Notes: generated from the sequence alone by a model not told the origin. A stretch of 64,000 nucleotides of DNA from Bacteroidota bacterium (GCA_018262715.1 JADFDS010000006.1:28949-92948); one strand, 5' to 3'. Counted from the stretch's first letter, positions 18,920 through 28,491 are shown. Program-made: numbers and translations.

Positions 18920-18987
18920 GCTGTCGAATTTTTTATAAAGGTATTGAAAAAGAGATTTATGATCAAGGACGACAAAAACCCTGCCGT

Positions 18988-19020
18988 AAAAAAAACTGCC
19001 GGACGATTGCAATCCGGCAG
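18988..19020 (-). terminator. Terminator of the ECF sigma gene
   Basis: On the minus strand CTGCCGGA pairs with TCCGGCAG around a nine-base loop and is followed by eight T residues. Confidence 0.85.
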
Positions 19021-19043
19021 TTCATCTTCACCATCTGTTTAAC

Positions 19044-19550
19044 CTAACCATTGTAATCTTTAAGAACACTCATGAGTTTCTGTCGTGCGAAGAAAATCCG
19101 GCTTTTGACCGTGCCGAGCTTCAGGTTGAGATTCTCAGCTATCTCCTCGTATTTGAAACCGTCAACATGCATGCGGAAGGGGAGACGGTAATCCTCATGA
19201 AGCTCTTCAATAGCCTTCTCAATCTCATTACCTGCATATGACGACTCGGGAGAAATGCTTCCCTTGTCGGAGGGCAGATTGAGGTAGTAAAGCTCCTGCG
19301 TGCCGTCCATCATCGTGTTTTCCCTCATCTTGCGGCGGTAATTGTTGATGAAGGTGTTTTTCATTATTGTGAAGACCCAGGCTTTGAGGTTCGTGGCATC
19401 CACGAATTTATCCTGGTTCTGTATTGCCTTGAGAAAAGTATCCTGAACGAGATCAAGGGCATTATCACGGTCGAGGGTCAGACTGAGGGCGTACTTCTGA
19501 AGATTGCCCTTCAGATCTATTATGCTTGATGTGAATTCCTGTGCAGTCAT
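19044..19550 (-). CDS. ECF-type RNA polymerase sigma factor
   Basis: A sigma-70-family factor of 168 residues with only regions 2 and 4. Region 2 contains DRDNALDLVQDTFLKAIQN and the -10-recognition part NLKAWVFTIMKNTFINNYRRK. Region 4 contains LPFRMHVDGFKYEEIAENLNLKLGTVKSRIFFARQKL. The ATG at 19550 is chosen over the longer frame because a consensus promoter at 19577-19608 lies inside the would-be extension. No anti-sigma gene is adjacent; the next gene on this strand is the DUF4139 protein behind a terminator. In the phylum this group of short sigma factors is often expressed from a housekeeping promoter, as the sequence shows here. Confidence 0.93.
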   Translation of the reverse strand: MTAQEFTSSIIDLKGNLQKYALSLTLDRDNALDLVQDTFLKAIQNQDKFVDATNLKAWVFTIMKNTFINNYRRKMRENTMMDGTQELYYLNLPSDKGSISPESSYAGNEIEKAIEELHEDYRLPFRMHVDGFKYEEIAENLNLKLGTVKSRIFFARQKLMSVLKDYNG

Positions 19551-19576
19551 CTCTCTGATTTTTTTGTTTGTTGACA

Positions 19577-19608
19577 CAAAGTTAAACACTGAAAATCGGA
19601 TATCCAAA
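19577..19608 (-). promoter_or_regulatory. Housekeeping promoter of the ECF sigma gene
   Basis: On the minus strand TTTG (19605-19608) is separated by 20 bases from TAACTTTG (19577-19584), a full match to the Bacteroidota -33/-7 consensus. It settles the start codon of the gene. Confidence 0.75.
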
Positions 19609-19909
19609 TCTGAATATCTTAAATTATAGTTAAAGCAGCTTGTGGTCACCTGTTTTCTAAACTCCAATTCAAACAAAATCAGGAATATAAATGTGTGATG
19701 TCTAAATTAAGATAATAAGGTATTTTTTTAATTTCAACCTGTCCGGGACAGGGCGAGAGGAGTGGGGGCAAGTGGTTAATATGGCATAAAAAGCACATTA
19801 ACAGCACGATACGTATTGAAATGAATATGATGACTTTGTTCAATCATCCTCTGCGCGTGAGCCCCTTCCGCTCTTTCCCGGTTTTGATTATCTTTACAAA
19901 AAAGTGGCT

Positions 19910-20722
19910 ATGGAATTGAGAAATTTACCCTCTGGAAAGACTGCTTTTTACCGGTTTGAGGCTGCAGGAGAGCCCCGGTCGGTCATTCTGCTTATCCATG
20001 GATTGGGAGAGCATACAGGCAGGTATAAGGCATGGGTTGAGCGGTTCAATGAGAGGGGGGTGACTCTTCTGGCGTTTGACCTGCCGGGCCACGGGCATAC
20101 ACCCGGCCGGTGGGGTGTGATACCATCGCCTGAGAAGGTTTATGATACGATTGACAGTATACTCAGTGAGGCTGCCCTGAACTTCCCGGGCGTGCCGCTT
20201 TTCATTTATGGCCACAGCCTTGGAGGGGGCATAGTGCTCAACTATCTCATCCGCAGAAAGCCGTCAGTGACCGGTGCAATTGTAACATCACCCTGGGTTA
20301 TCCTTGCTGAAACGTTGCCGCCGCTGAAGGTTTTTCTTGCGAAGGCAGCCGGTACACTGATGCCGGGCATGACCCAGTCATCAGGGCTGAAGACTGAATA
20401 CCTCTCGCGTGATCCGGAGGTTGTAAAGGCTTACCGTAGTGATCCGCTGGTGCACGGTCAGATCTCTGCCGGGCTTTATCTATGGATGTCATCAGCCGCT
20501 GAAGAGACACTTGCCCGTGCGCAGGAGATCACCGTCCCGCTGCTGCTGGCACACGGACGCAATGACCTGATCACCTCACCGTCAGGGTCAGTACAGGTGG
20601 CAGGCTCGGCTCCCCGGGCTACCCTGAAGCTGTGGGACGAAGGCTACCATGAGCTGCACAATGATCCGCTGAAGCAGGAGCACTTCGATTTCATCACGGA
20701 GTGGATGGATACATTAATCTAA
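19910..20722 (+). CDS. Alpha/beta hydrolase, monoacylglycerol lipase-like
   Basis: A 270-residue serine hydrolase resembling monoacylglycerol lipases and lysophospholipases. Visible are the oxyanion loop LLIHGLGEHTGRY, the helix-turn DLPGHGHTPG, the nucleophile elbow IYGHSLGGG, the acid DLITSPSG and the final His in EGYHELHNDP. There is no signal peptide, so it is likely cytoplasmic. I prefer ATG at 19910 to the in-frame GTG at 19904; TATCTTTA at 19889-19896 could be its -7 element. A GSCFA gene follows after 13 bases, suggesting one transcript. The natural ester substrate cannot be named. Confidence 0.88.
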   Translation: MELRNLPSGKTAFYRFEAAGEPRSVILLIHGLGEHTGRYKAWVERFNERGVTLLAFDLPGHGHTPGRWGVIPSPEKVYDTIDSILSEAALNFPGVPLFIYGHSLGGGIVLNYLIRRKPSVTGAIVTSPWVILAETLPPLKVFLAKAAGTLMPGMTQSSGLKTEYLSRDPEVVKAYRSDPLVHGQISAGLYLWMSSAAEETLARAQEITVPLLLAHGRNDLITSPSGSVQVAGSAPRATLKLWDEGYHELHNDPLKQEHFDFITEWMDTLI

Positions 20723-20735
20723 TTCTTTTCCGGTT

Positions 20736-21713
20736 ATGGACCTTATTACCGGCGTGCAGATGCCTGCCGCAGCTTCAGAGATCAGTTATGACACTCCGGT
20801 GATGTTCCTTGGCTCATGCTTTGCCAACGAGATTGGCTACCGGATGGCAGCCGGCAAGCTTCCGGTGATGACCAATCCCCACGGCACTCTCTTCAATCCT
20901 TTTTCAGTGGCCGGAGCTGTTGACAGGTTCATCGCCGGGCACACTTACACCGACAAGGACATTTACCTTCACAAGAACAGGTACATGAGCCTTGATCATC
21001 ACACCGCGTTCTCATCATATGAGCGTGATGTACTGATTGAAAGGCTGAACGAGGTGAGCCTCTCTGCTTCTGCATTCACAAGGAAGGCTTCGTTCCTTTT
21101 TGTCACATTTGGCACATCCTATATATATACACTCAGGGAAAGCGGAGCCATTGTAGCCAACTGCCACAAGCTCCCTTCCTCGCTGTTCATCCGCAGGCAG
21201 GCCTCATGGTCCGAAATTGCCACCCGCTGGAAGGAAACACTCGACCGCCTGGCTGAGGCCAGTCCCTCACTGAAGGTATGGTTCACCGTCAGTCCTGTCC
21301 GCCACCTGAGCGACGGCGCTCATTCCAACCAGCTGAGCAAGGCTCAGCTTCTGCTGGCAACAGAGGAACTGCTCTCTCATCCTTCCGTTGAAGGTTACTT
21401 CCCGGCCTACGAGATATTCATGGATGAACTCCGCGATTACCGTTATTATACCTCAGACATGGTTCATCCCTCCGAGACGGGGATCGACTACATATGGGAA
21501 AAATTCAGCAGTATATTTATCTCAGCCCATACCATGAGACTCTGGAGCGAGGCGGCCAGGATCACGCGGGCCATGGCACACCGGATCTCGGGCGGAAAGC
21601 GTGAAACTGCTCCCTTCGCCAACGCCATGCTTGAAAAAATCAATGACCTTAAAAACCGGGCCCCGTTTCTCAGCCTTGACCGGGAGGAAGATTACTTCAA
21701 AAAACTTTTGTAG
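20736..21713 (+). CDS. GSCFA-domain protein (SGNH-like)
   Basis: A 325-residue protein of the GSCFA family, named for the motif seen here as FLGSCFANEIG near residue 27, followed by NPHGTLFNPFSV. The family is related to SGNH/GDSL hydrolases: the Ser of GSCFA, the FVTFGTSYIY block and the late DMVHPSETGIDYIW, which carries the DxxH-type pair, fit an esterase-like active site, though no substrate is established. No signal peptide is seen. It lies 13 bases after the lipase gene and 70 bases before the TonB receptor. Confidence 0.92.
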   Translation: MDLITGVQMPAAASEISYDTPVMFLGSCFANEIGYRMAAGKLPVMTNPHGTLFNPFSVAGAVDRFIAGHTYTDKDIYLHKNRYMSLDHHTAFSSYERDVLIERLNEVSLSASAFTRKASFLFVTFGTSYIYTLRESGAIVANCHKLPSSLFIRRQASWSEIATRWKETLDRLAEASPSLKVWFTVSPVRHLSDGAHSNQLSKAQLLLATEELLSHPSVEGYFPAYEIFMDELRDYRYYTSDMVHPSETGIDYIWEKFSSIFISAHTMRLWSEAARITRAMAHRISGGKRETAPFANAMLEKINDLKNRAPFLSLDREEDYFKKLL

Positions 21714-21782
21714 ATAAAAAATCATAAATAATTAAACAAAATCACTATCCGGTTGTTTTTGTTTCATGAAATCTTAACAGAG

Positions 21783-24173
21783 ATGAAACGTCATACCTTA
21801 TTATTTGTGTTTATGGCCCTGGTTTATTCAGGGATTTACGGCCAGGCAGGCGGAGGCTCGATCCGCGGCCAGGTGGTTGATGCTGCCACGAATGAACCGG
21901 TACCTTTTGCCAGCGTCGTTATCTGGAACACCACAACGGGTGCAATGACGGATTTCGACGGCAACTTCACATTCACCGGGGTGAAGCCCGGTTTTGTGGA
22001 ACTGAGGATCTCTTCCGTTGGATACAAACCTTATGTTACAGACGGCGTTATGGTAACCAACAACAACGAAGTAAACCTGGTTATCAAGCTTGAATCCACG
22101 ATCGTTGAGGTGGGTGAGATCATTGTCAAGCCCTCACCATTCCGAAAATCGGTCGAGAGCCCCATCTCGGCAAGGATCATAGGGATTCAGGAGATAGAGC
22201 TCAATCCGGGAGGCAACCGTGACATTTCACGTGTAATCCAGTCATTCCCCGGCGTAGCCTCCACACCTGCATTCAGGAATGACGTGATTGTCAGGGGAGG
22301 CGGGCCCAATGAGAACAGGTTTTTCATTGACAACGTCGAGATACCCTATCTTAATCATTTTTCCACCCAGGGCTCTTCCGGTGGGCCCACAGGCATTATC
22401 AACGTTGATTTTGTCAGGTCGGTTGATTTCCTTTCCGGGGCATTCCCGGCTTCGCGCGGTAACGCACTGAGTTCAGTGATGGACTTCACGATGATTGAAG
22501 GCAACCGCGAAAAGAGATCACTGAGGGCAACAGTCGGTGCATCTGACCTGGGTCTCACCTTCAACGGCCCGGTTGGCGAAAACAGCTCGCTGATAGTTTC
22601 AGCCCGGAGATCATACCTGCAGTTCCTGTTCGGCGCTATCGGGCTGCCTTTCCTGCCCACCTATACCGATTTTCAGTTCAAATACAAGGTGAAGTTCGAC
22701 CAGAAGAATGAACTGACAGTGCTTGGCATCGGGGCAAAGGACGACTTCAGTCTTAACCTTGAAGCCAATGAGACTGAATACCAGCGCTACATTCTGGGTT
22801 ACATTCCCACCCAGGAACAGTACAGCTATACCGTTGGCGCCGTTTACAGGCATTTCCGTTCAAACGGCTCCGATATGCTGGTGCTGAGCCGAAACTATCT
22901 GAACAACACTCAATACAAATATTTAAACAATGATGATTCCAATCCTGCCAATAAAACCTATGACTACCAGAGTGGGGAAGGCGATATCCGGCTGAGGTAT
23001 GAGCGTACGGTGATCTGGCCGGGCTCATTGAGGCTGAGTTACGGGGCCGGCACCGAGATGTCAAGGTACCGCAACGACACCTACAGGCAGTTTTTTGCCG
23101 GCGACGGGCTGCAGACGGAGCTTTACAACTCCAACCTGGTTTTCTTCAAGTACGCCGCTTTCGGGCAGCTGAGCCGTTCGTTCATTGATGAGAGACTGAA
23201 GCTGTCGCTGGGCCTGCGTACAGACGCCAACACATTTTCATCACTGATGGCCAATCCCCTGACCCAGGTTTCACCGCGCCTGTCGGCGACATATGCCCTT
23301 ACAGGCGAGCTGAACCTCAATTTCAATGTGGGCCGCTATTACCAGCTGCCGTCATATACTTCACTCGGTCTGCTCGATAATGACGGCAACATCGTCAACA
23401 AAGACCTGAAATATATTGCCGCTGATCATATTGTGGGCGGTGTTGAACTGGTACCGGATGAGAGGCTGCAGTTCACACTTGAGGGTTTCTATAAGAATTA
23501 TTCAAGGTATCCGTTCTCTGTGTCCGACCAGGTTCCGCTGTCAACCAAGAGCGCCGGTTACGGCGTCTTCGGCAATGAGCCTCTTACTTCAACAGCCGTG
23601 GGCAGGGCATACGGTCTTGAGCTGATGGGACGGGCGAGGGATCTTGAGGGACTCAATATGGTCTTTTCATACACCTTCGTTCGCAGCGAGTTTGAAGGAA
23701 CTGACGGGCAGTACATACCAACTGCCTGGGACAACCGGCATCTTATAAGCGTGACTGCCACGAAGAGCATCGGCAAGAGCTGGAACGCCGGTTTCAGGTG
23801 GCGGTATGTTGGAGGGGCACCCTTTACACCCTTCGACACTGACAAGTCCTCATACATTGACGCCTGGAAAGTGTCAGGTCAGGGCTATCTTGATTACAGC
23901 CGTTTCAACACCGAACGGCTGAAGGGATTTCACCAGCTCGACCTGCGCATAGACAAGCAGTTTTATTTCGACAGGTGGTCGCTGATGCTGTATGTAGATG
24001 TGCAGAATGTTTACAACTTCAAGGCTGACCAGCCTGACATACTCGTTCTGCAGACCGATCCGGCAGGATCACCGATTGTCAATCCCGTTGACCCGGAGCG
24101 CTACCTGCTGAAATATATTGACTCTGAGGCAGGAACAGTACTTCCCACTATCGGGATTATTATTGAAATCTAA
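21783..24173 (+). CDS. TonB-dependent outer-membrane receptor with CarboxypepD-like N-domain
   Basis: A 796-residue outer-membrane receptor. A signal peptide (MKRHTLLFVFMALVYSGIYG) is followed by a carboxypeptidase-regulatory-like beta-sandwich (about 25-110, IRGQVVDAATNEPVPFASV), a plug domain (about 120-230, FPGVASTPAFRNDVIVRGG) and a beta-barrel that ends in a hydrophobic strand. No SusD partner lies next to it, so it is not an obvious polysaccharide locus, and the ligand is unknown. ATG at 21783 is preferred because it starts the signal peptide. The lipoprotein gene follows after 13 bases and may be co-transcribed. Energisation would come from Ton components such as those at 47.8-50.2 kb. 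Confidence 0.93.
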   Translation: MKRHTLLFVFMALVYSGIYGQAGGGSIRGQVVDAATNEPVPFASVVIWNTTTGAMTDFDGNFTFTGVKPGFVELRISSVGYKPYVTDGVMVTNNNEVNLVIKLESTIVEVGEIIVKPSPFRKSVESPISARIIGIQEIELNPGGNRDISRVIQSFPGVASTPAFRNDVIVRGGGPNENRFFIDNVEIPYLNHFSTQGSSGGPTGIINVDFVRSVDFLSGAFPASRGNALSSVMDFTMIEGNREKRSLRATVGASDLGLTFNGPVGENSSLIVSARRSYLQFLFGAIGLPFLPTYTDFQFKYKVKFDQKNELTVLGIGAKDDFSLNLEANETEYQRYILGYIPTQEQYSYTVGAVYRHFRSNGSDMLVLSRNYLNNTQYKYLNNDDSNPANKTYDYQSGEGDIRLRYERTVIWPGSLRLSYGAGTEMSRYRNDTYRQFFAGDGLQTELYNSNLVFFKYAAFGQLSRSFIDERLKLSLGLRTDANTFSSLMANPLTQVSPRLSATYALTGELNLNFNVGRYYQLPSYTSLGLLDNDGNIVNKDLKYIAADHIVGGVELVPDERLQFTLEGFYKNYSRYPFSVSDQVPLSTKSAGYGVFGNEPLTSTAVGRAYGLELMGRARDLEGLNMVFSYTFVRSEFEGTDGQYIPTAWDNRHLISVTATKSIGKSWNAGFRWRYVGGAPFTPFDTDKSSYIDAWKVSGQGYLDYSRFNTERLKGFHQLDLRIDKQFYFDRWSLMLYVDVQNVYNFKADQPDILVLQTDPAGSPIVNPVDPERYLLKYIDSEAGTVLPTIGIIIEI

Positions 24174-24186
24174 AAAACTGGAAGAG

Positions 24187-24930
24187 ATGAAATACTTTAT
24201 AATTCTATTTGCAGCACTATTAGCATCATGTTCATCAAAGCCTTCTGCCACCAACCTGTTACAGAGGCAGACGATGACTGATGTCGTTACCAACACCTCA
24301 GGCCGGGGCGAGGAGATTGAAGTAACGTTTTACGGCGGCCCCTCGCTTTATTACCCGCTCATGGCTGTCTGGATTGAAGACGAAAATGGCAGCTACATCC
24401 AGACTCTGTTTGTCCCGAAGGCTATCGCCACAGGTGTTTTCAAGTACGGATCCAATGCCAGTGGCAAATGGGTTGAGGCGGCAAAGCGTGCACCACAGAC
24501 GCTTCCCTACTGGTCGCACAAGCGTGGTATAAGGTCAGCTGACGGGCTCTTCATGCCCGATCAGTCCAGCCCGGTGGCTGATGCATACAGTGGTGCGACG
24601 CCCACCACCAGTTTCGTGCTGAAAACCCGGGCAGACAATCCTCTGCCGGCCCGCTTCAGGGTTATGTTCGAGGTAAATCAGAACTGGGACTGGAATGAGT
24701 ACTGGACAAATGACAGGTTTCCCGGAGATAAGAACTACCTTTTTAACGCCCAGCCTGCCGTGGTCTATGAGGGTACTGTTGATATGTCACTGCTGAAGGA
24801 CAGGTATCTTCTCAGGCCGGTCGGCCACAGTCATCCCACAGGTGCTACGGGTGAGCTCTTCAGTGACCTTGGCACGATAACAACCGCGCTTCAGATTGCT
24901 GACTCGGTTGTTGTAAGAATAAAGAAGTAA
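24187..24930 (+). CDS. Putative lipoprotein, possibly DUF2271-like
   Basis: I do not recognise this protein with confidence. The 247-residue product has a lipoprotein signal peptide with lipobox LLASC (Cys at about residue 15), then a mostly beta domain with YYPLMAVWIEDENGSYIQTL, which recalls the periplasmic DUF2271 family. It begins 13 bases after the TonB receptor, and its ATG at 24187 starts the signal peptide. The arrangement suggests a surface or periplasmic accessory of that receptor, but this is inference. It converges on the MerR gene with only about 15 bases between stops. Confidence 0.65.
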   Translation: MKYFIILFAALLASCSSKPSATNLLQRQTMTDVVTNTSGRGEEIEVTFYGGPSLYYPLMAVWIEDENGSYIQTLFVPKAIATGVFKYGSNASGKWVEAAKRAPQTLPYWSHKRGIRSADGLFMPDQSSPVADAYSGATPTTSFVLKTRADNPLPARFRVMFEVNQNWDWNEYWTNDRFPGDKNYLFNAQPAVVYEGTVDMSLLKDRYLLRPVGHSHPTGATGELFSDLGTITTALQIADSVVVRIKK

Positions 24931-24945
24931 GAAATAAAATCAGAA

Positions 24946-25836
24946 TCAGAGGCTGTTTGCCCACTCTGCCAGTCCGGCAGGAGAGCAGACAGCTTTCGTT
25001 TTGCCGTTGCTCCATGTTCCGCTGTTGTCATACCTTCCCAGGACGAGAACCTTTTTCAGATCGAGTTCCCGGGCTGTGGCATCGCAGAAGCCCCGGACCT
25101 CATCGTCAGGTTCTGATGCCGGTATGTTCAGTGCCAGAACGGTAAAGGGTCTTACTGTATGAATTCCTTTTATGTCTTCCACTGAAAGAGTCCCTTCGGT
25201 GTATACCACGTTGAAACCCCTCTGTCTCAGAAGGTATTTAAGAAAGACCAGGTTGTTTTCGCTTTCAGTGTCGCCAAGGTTGATTATTGCTGCGTTCTGG
25301 CCGTTTGTGTGTGCTTCGTGTGACATATCGCCGGCAATGAGGATGGTCCTGATAACATGCCTTATGAATTGTTCCTGTGGTTTTGAGATACAATCAGTGA
25401 GCCAAAGCGCCCTTGCCTTCTGCATCAGCGGATGGAACACCTGGAGGTATGCCTGTGCCAGTCCCTTTTCGACCACGAACTGGTTCAGTTTTTCCCTGAA
25501 TTCCTCTTCGCTGAAACGGAGGGCAGACATAATCAGTTCCCCGGGTTTGAATGTGCCGTCGCTGCTCTCATCGCCGGTTCCGGACTTGAGTACCTCCTTC
25601 ACCAGCTCACTGTCATTCAGCCGCGCGATCTTTGATATTTTCATCCCGTTGCGGTTCAGGATGGAAACGGTAATGAGCTTCTTAAGCTCATCTTCGGTAT
25701 AATGCCGTATATTGGAATCACTCCTCTCTGGTGTAAGGATCCCGTACCTCTTCTCCCACATTCTGATGGTATGTGCCTTTATACCACAGAAATTCTCCAG
25801 ATCCTTGATGGAGTATGTTCTGCTTCCTGCATTCAT
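24946..25836 (-). CDS. MerR-family regulator with B12-binding-like C-terminal half
   Basis: Residues 1-75 are a MerR winged helix-turn-helix (YSIKDLENFCGIKAHTIRMW, KRYGILTPERSDSNIRHYT). The rest follows the architecture of CarH/LitR-type photosensory or cobalamin-binding regulators: a helical bundle (about 95-175) and a Rossmann-like domain (INLGDTESENNLVFLKYLL, VVYTEG). The usual cobalamin-ligand motif DxHxxG is not present at the expected place, where GDTESEN stands, so B12 binding is doubtful. I choose ATG at 25836; an in-frame TTG at 25845 would add three residues. kdsB lies directly upstream on the same strand. Confidence 0.85.
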   Translation of the reverse strand: MNAGSRTYSIKDLENFCGIKAHTIRMWEKRYGILTPERSDSNIRHYTEDELKKLITVSILNRNGMKISKIARLNDSELVKEVLKSGTGDESSDGTFKPGELIMSALRFSEEEFREKLNQFVVEKGLAQAYLQVFHPLMQKARALWLTDCISKPQEQFIRHVIRTILIAGDMSHEAHTNGQNAAIINLGDTESENNLVFLKYLLRQRGFNVVYTEGTLSVEDIKGIHTVRPFTVLALNIPASEPDDEVRGFCDATARELDLKKVLVLGRYDNSGTWSNGKTKAVCSPAGLAEWANSL

Positions 25837-25887
25837 CTCTCTCAATGTTACTTACTCAGTATTATAACAAAGAGAGAGAGTAAAAGT

Positions 25888-26658
25888 TTAGAGTAATTTT
25901 TCCTGCAGCATCTTTGCCGCCCTGTCAAGGTCTTCGGGGGTGTCAATGCCGATGCTCTCCCAGGGGGTGACGGCGCAGCGGATGGAATAGCCGTTTTCTA
26001 TCCATCTCATCTGTTCAAGGCTCTCGGCCTTTTCGAGCGGCGACTGGGGAAGGAGTGTCAGTTCCCTGAGGGTTGAGGCGCGGTAGCCGTAGAGACCGAT
26101 GTGCTTGTAATAGGTGTGCTTCCGGCTCCATTCTGCTGCAGGTGAATCACGGAAGAAGGGGATGACTGACCGGCTGAAGCATATGGCGTCCATGTTCTTC
26201 CTGACAATGACCTTGGGATGGTTGGGATTGAAAAGATCTTCATCCGGTTCAGCCCTGCGGATAAGGGTGGCTATCATCACCTCATTACCGGTGAAGCAAT
26301 CCATCAGAGCCCTGATCTGTTCCGGCCTGATAAATGGTTCATCACCCTGGATGTTGATAATGACTGTGTCTTCGCTTCCGTCGGTGACCACAGCTGCTGC
26401 CTCAGCACAGCGGTCGGTTCCGCTCCGGTGTTCCGATGAGGTCATTACTACCTTCCCGCCGAAGGCGGTTACCGCTTCGCGGATGCGCTCATCGTCAGTG
26501 GCCACCCAGGTCTCCTCCAGCACCAGTGAAGCCTGCCGGTAAACTCTCTCAATCATTGTCATCCCGCCGATGACGGCAAGAGGTTTTCCGGGGAAGCGCG
26601 ACGAGGCATATCGTGCGGGTATAATCCCCGTAAACCGCGGTGAATGGCTCTCTTTCAT
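25888..26658 (-). CDS. kdsB: 3-deoxy-manno-octulosonate cytidylyltransferase
   Basis: KdsB makes CMP-Kdo from CTP and Kdo for addition to lipid A. The 256-residue protein is near the normal length of about 250. The nucleotide-binding start GIIPARYASSRFPGKPL, the STSEHRSGTDR-type block (MTSSEHRSGTDRCAEA) and NIQGDEPFIRPEQI are diagnostic. It is transcribed away from the sigma-54 activator with 72 bases between the two starts. It joins lpxD, lpxC/fabZ, lpxA and lptE in this window as part of LPS biogenesis. Confidence 0.97.
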   Translation of the reverse strand: MKESHSPRFTGIIPARYASSRFPGKPLAVIGGMTMIERVYRQASLVLEETWVATDDERIREAVTAFGGKVVMTSSEHRSGTDRCAEAAAVVTDGSEDTVIINIQGDEPFIRPEQIRALMDCFTGNEVMIATLIRRAEPDEDLFNPNHPKVIVRKNMDAICFSRSVIPFFRDSPAAEWSRKHTYYKHIGLYGYRASTLRELTLLPQSPLEKAESLEQMRWIENGYSIRCAVTPWESIGIDTPEDLDRAAKMLQEKLL

Positions 26659-26730
26659 GGTTCCAAATTACTAAAAAACAGCTTTAACATAATGCAAAAA
26701 AGTCGTAAATTCGCAGTTCATTGGATTTTG

Positions 26731-27975
26731 ATGAAGGAATTACAGAGCGTAAAACAGAGGTTTGGAATAATTGGCAATCATGAGGGACTGAACAGGGCAA
26801 TTGACATAGCCGTTCAGGTGGCCCCCACAGATCTCTCTGTACTTATAACAGGTGAAAGCGGAACCGGGAAGGAGGTCTTTCCGCAGGTGATACACTCATT
26901 CAGCATGCGCAAGCACGGTCCGTACATTGCGGTGAACTGTGGCGCCATACCGGAGGGAACGATTGATTCGGAACTCTTCGGCCACGAGAAGGGCGCTTTC
27001 ACCGGGGCAACTGACAGTCGCAAGGGCTACTTCGAGGTCGCAAACGGAGGATCAATATTTCTTGACGAGGTGGCTGAACTGCCCCTCTCGACGCAGGTCA
27101 GGCTGCTCAGGGTGCTGGAGACAGGTGAATTCATAAGGGTTGGTTCATCAAAGGTTCAGAAGACCGATGTCAGGGTCATAACCGCCACCAATGTTGATAT
27201 TGTCCAGGCAGTAGGCTCGGGAAGGTTCCGGGAAGATCTTTTTTACAGGCTGAATACGGTGCCGGTACGGGTGCCGCCCCTTCGCGAAAGAGGTGAAGAC
27301 ATCATTTTACTGTTCAGGAAGTTTGCTGTTGATTTCGCGGAACGCTACCGGATGCCGGCCATCAGGCTCGATCACCAGGCGAGGGAGATGCTGATGAACT
27401 ACTACTGGCCGGGCAACGTAAGGCAGCTGAAAAATATCACTGAACAGATATCTGTCATTGAGCAGGAGCGTGATGTGACTGCCGCCATACTTGCGCATTA
27501 TCTTCCGGATATTCAGACCGGACGGTTTCCCGTACCTGTGAGGGCGCATGCCGATGACAAGAGCTTCAGCAGCGAGAGGGAGATTCTTTATAAGGTGCTG
27601 TTCGACATGAAGAGCGACATGCATGATCTGAAGAATCTTGTATATGACCTGCTGACAACAGGTGATGCTGACAACCTGACAGAAAGCGGGGCGAGGGCTG
27701 TGCGCAACCTGTATAACCAGGGTTCGCTTGCCGGGGATCAGTATGAGCCGGCACCACCTGTGAAGGTCAGCTACAGCCCGCCGAAGGAGAGCAGGGTGAT
27801 TGAGGACACCGAGGAGGTGATAGAGGAGTCTCTCTCACTGAGTGACCGTGAAAAGGAACTCATAAAGAAGGCGCTTGACAAAAACAACGGCAAGAGAAAG
27901 CTGGCGGCGGCTGAGCTGGGGATCTCCGAAAGGACTCTCTACAGGAAAATAAAGGAGTACAGGCTTGATGCATAG
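26731..27975 (+). CDS. Sigma-54-dependent activator without receiver domain
   Basis: A 414-residue bacterial enhancer-binding protein. The AAA+ domain starts almost at once: Walker A GESGTGKE at residues 41-48, the sigma-54-contacting GAFTGA loop at 88-93, Walker B FLDEVAELPL near 115 and the arginine-finger region LFYRLN. A linker (about 250-370) leads to a Fis-type helix-turn-helix (LAAAELGISERTLYRKIKEY). No REC, PAS or GAF sensor domain precedes the AAA+ module, so control is by expression or a separate partner. ATG at 26731 is chosen; the longer frame adds 29 unrelated residues. Its end overlaps lptE, linking it to envelope genes. It shows the organism uses sigma-54, relevant to the promoter at 39946. 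Confidence 0.95.
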   Translation: MKELQSVKQRFGIIGNHEGLNRAIDIAVQVAPTDLSVLITGESGTGKEVFPQVIHSFSMRKHGPYIAVNCGAIPEGTIDSELFGHEKGAFTGATDSRKGYFEVANGGSIFLDEVAELPLSTQVRLLRVLETGEFIRVGSSKVQKTDVRVITATNVDIVQAVGSGRFREDLFYRLNTVPVRVPPLRERGEDIILLFRKFAVDFAERYRMPAIRLDHQAREMLMNYYWPGNVRQLKNITEQISVIEQERDVTAAILAHYLPDIQTGRFPVPVRAHADDKSFSSEREILYKVLFDMKSDMHDLKNLVYDLLTTGDADNLTESGARAVRNLYNQGSLAGDQYEPAPPVKVSYSPPKESRVIEDTEEVIEESLSLSDREKELIKKALDKNNGKRKLAAAELGISERTLYRKIKEYRLDA

Positions 27976-28483
27976 GATAGTAAAGATAATGGTGCCGCTG
28001 GTTCTGCTGGCGATGACTGCCGGCTGCGGAGTGAAAATCCAATACAAATTCACCGGCGCTTCCATACCGGTGGAGGCAAATACCATTAGTGTCGCAACCT
28101 TTCAGAACAGGGCAAGCCTGGTAGTACCCGGACTGACACAGACCGTTACCGATGCTCTTATCGATATGTGCAGGGCGCAGACCAATCTTGACATGGTATC
28201 ATCGGGGGGCGACCTGAGTTTCGAGGGAGAGATCACTGACTACAAGACTCAGCCGCTCACTGTCAGCGGCAATGAGCAGGCTGCCATGAACAGGTTCTCA
28301 ATCTCCGTGCGGGTCAGGTATGTGAACGCGTTCAATGATGACAACAGCTTTGATCAGACCTTCACCCGTTACCAGGATTACAGCAGCGCGCTTGATCTGA
28401 GTGCTGTTGAAGCCAGCCTGACAGAGGAGATCGTGAAGATGCTTATTGATGATATATTTAACAGGGCGTTTGTCAACTGGTAG
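27968..28483 (+). CDS. lptE: LPS-assembly lipoprotein LptE
   Basis: LptE is the outer-membrane lipoprotein that plugs the LptD barrel and helps insert LPS. The 171-residue protein has a lipoprotein signal peptide with lipobox MTAGC (Cys about residue 20), then IQYKFTGASIP and the VATFQNRASLVVPGLTQTVTDAL block typical of the phylum's LptE. ATG at 27968 overlaps the end of the sigma-54 activator by eight bases; the TTG immediately before it is less likely. The TPR protein follows after eight bases. Confidence 0.9.
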   Translation: MHRIVKIMVPLVLLAMTAGCGVKIQYKFTGASIPVEANTISVATFQNRASLVVPGLTQTVTDALIDMCRAQTNLDMVSSGGDLSFEGEITDYKTQPLTVSGNEQAAMNRFSISVRVRYVNAFNDDNSFDQTFTRYQDYSSALDLSAVEASLTEEIVKMLIDDIFNRAFVNW

Positions 28484-28491
28484 TTCTGCTC

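Noticed and set aside
19551..19676. Longer N-terminus of the ECF sigma factor (42 extra residues)
   Set aside because: A full consensus promoter lies inside it, and the family begins near MTAQEFTSS.
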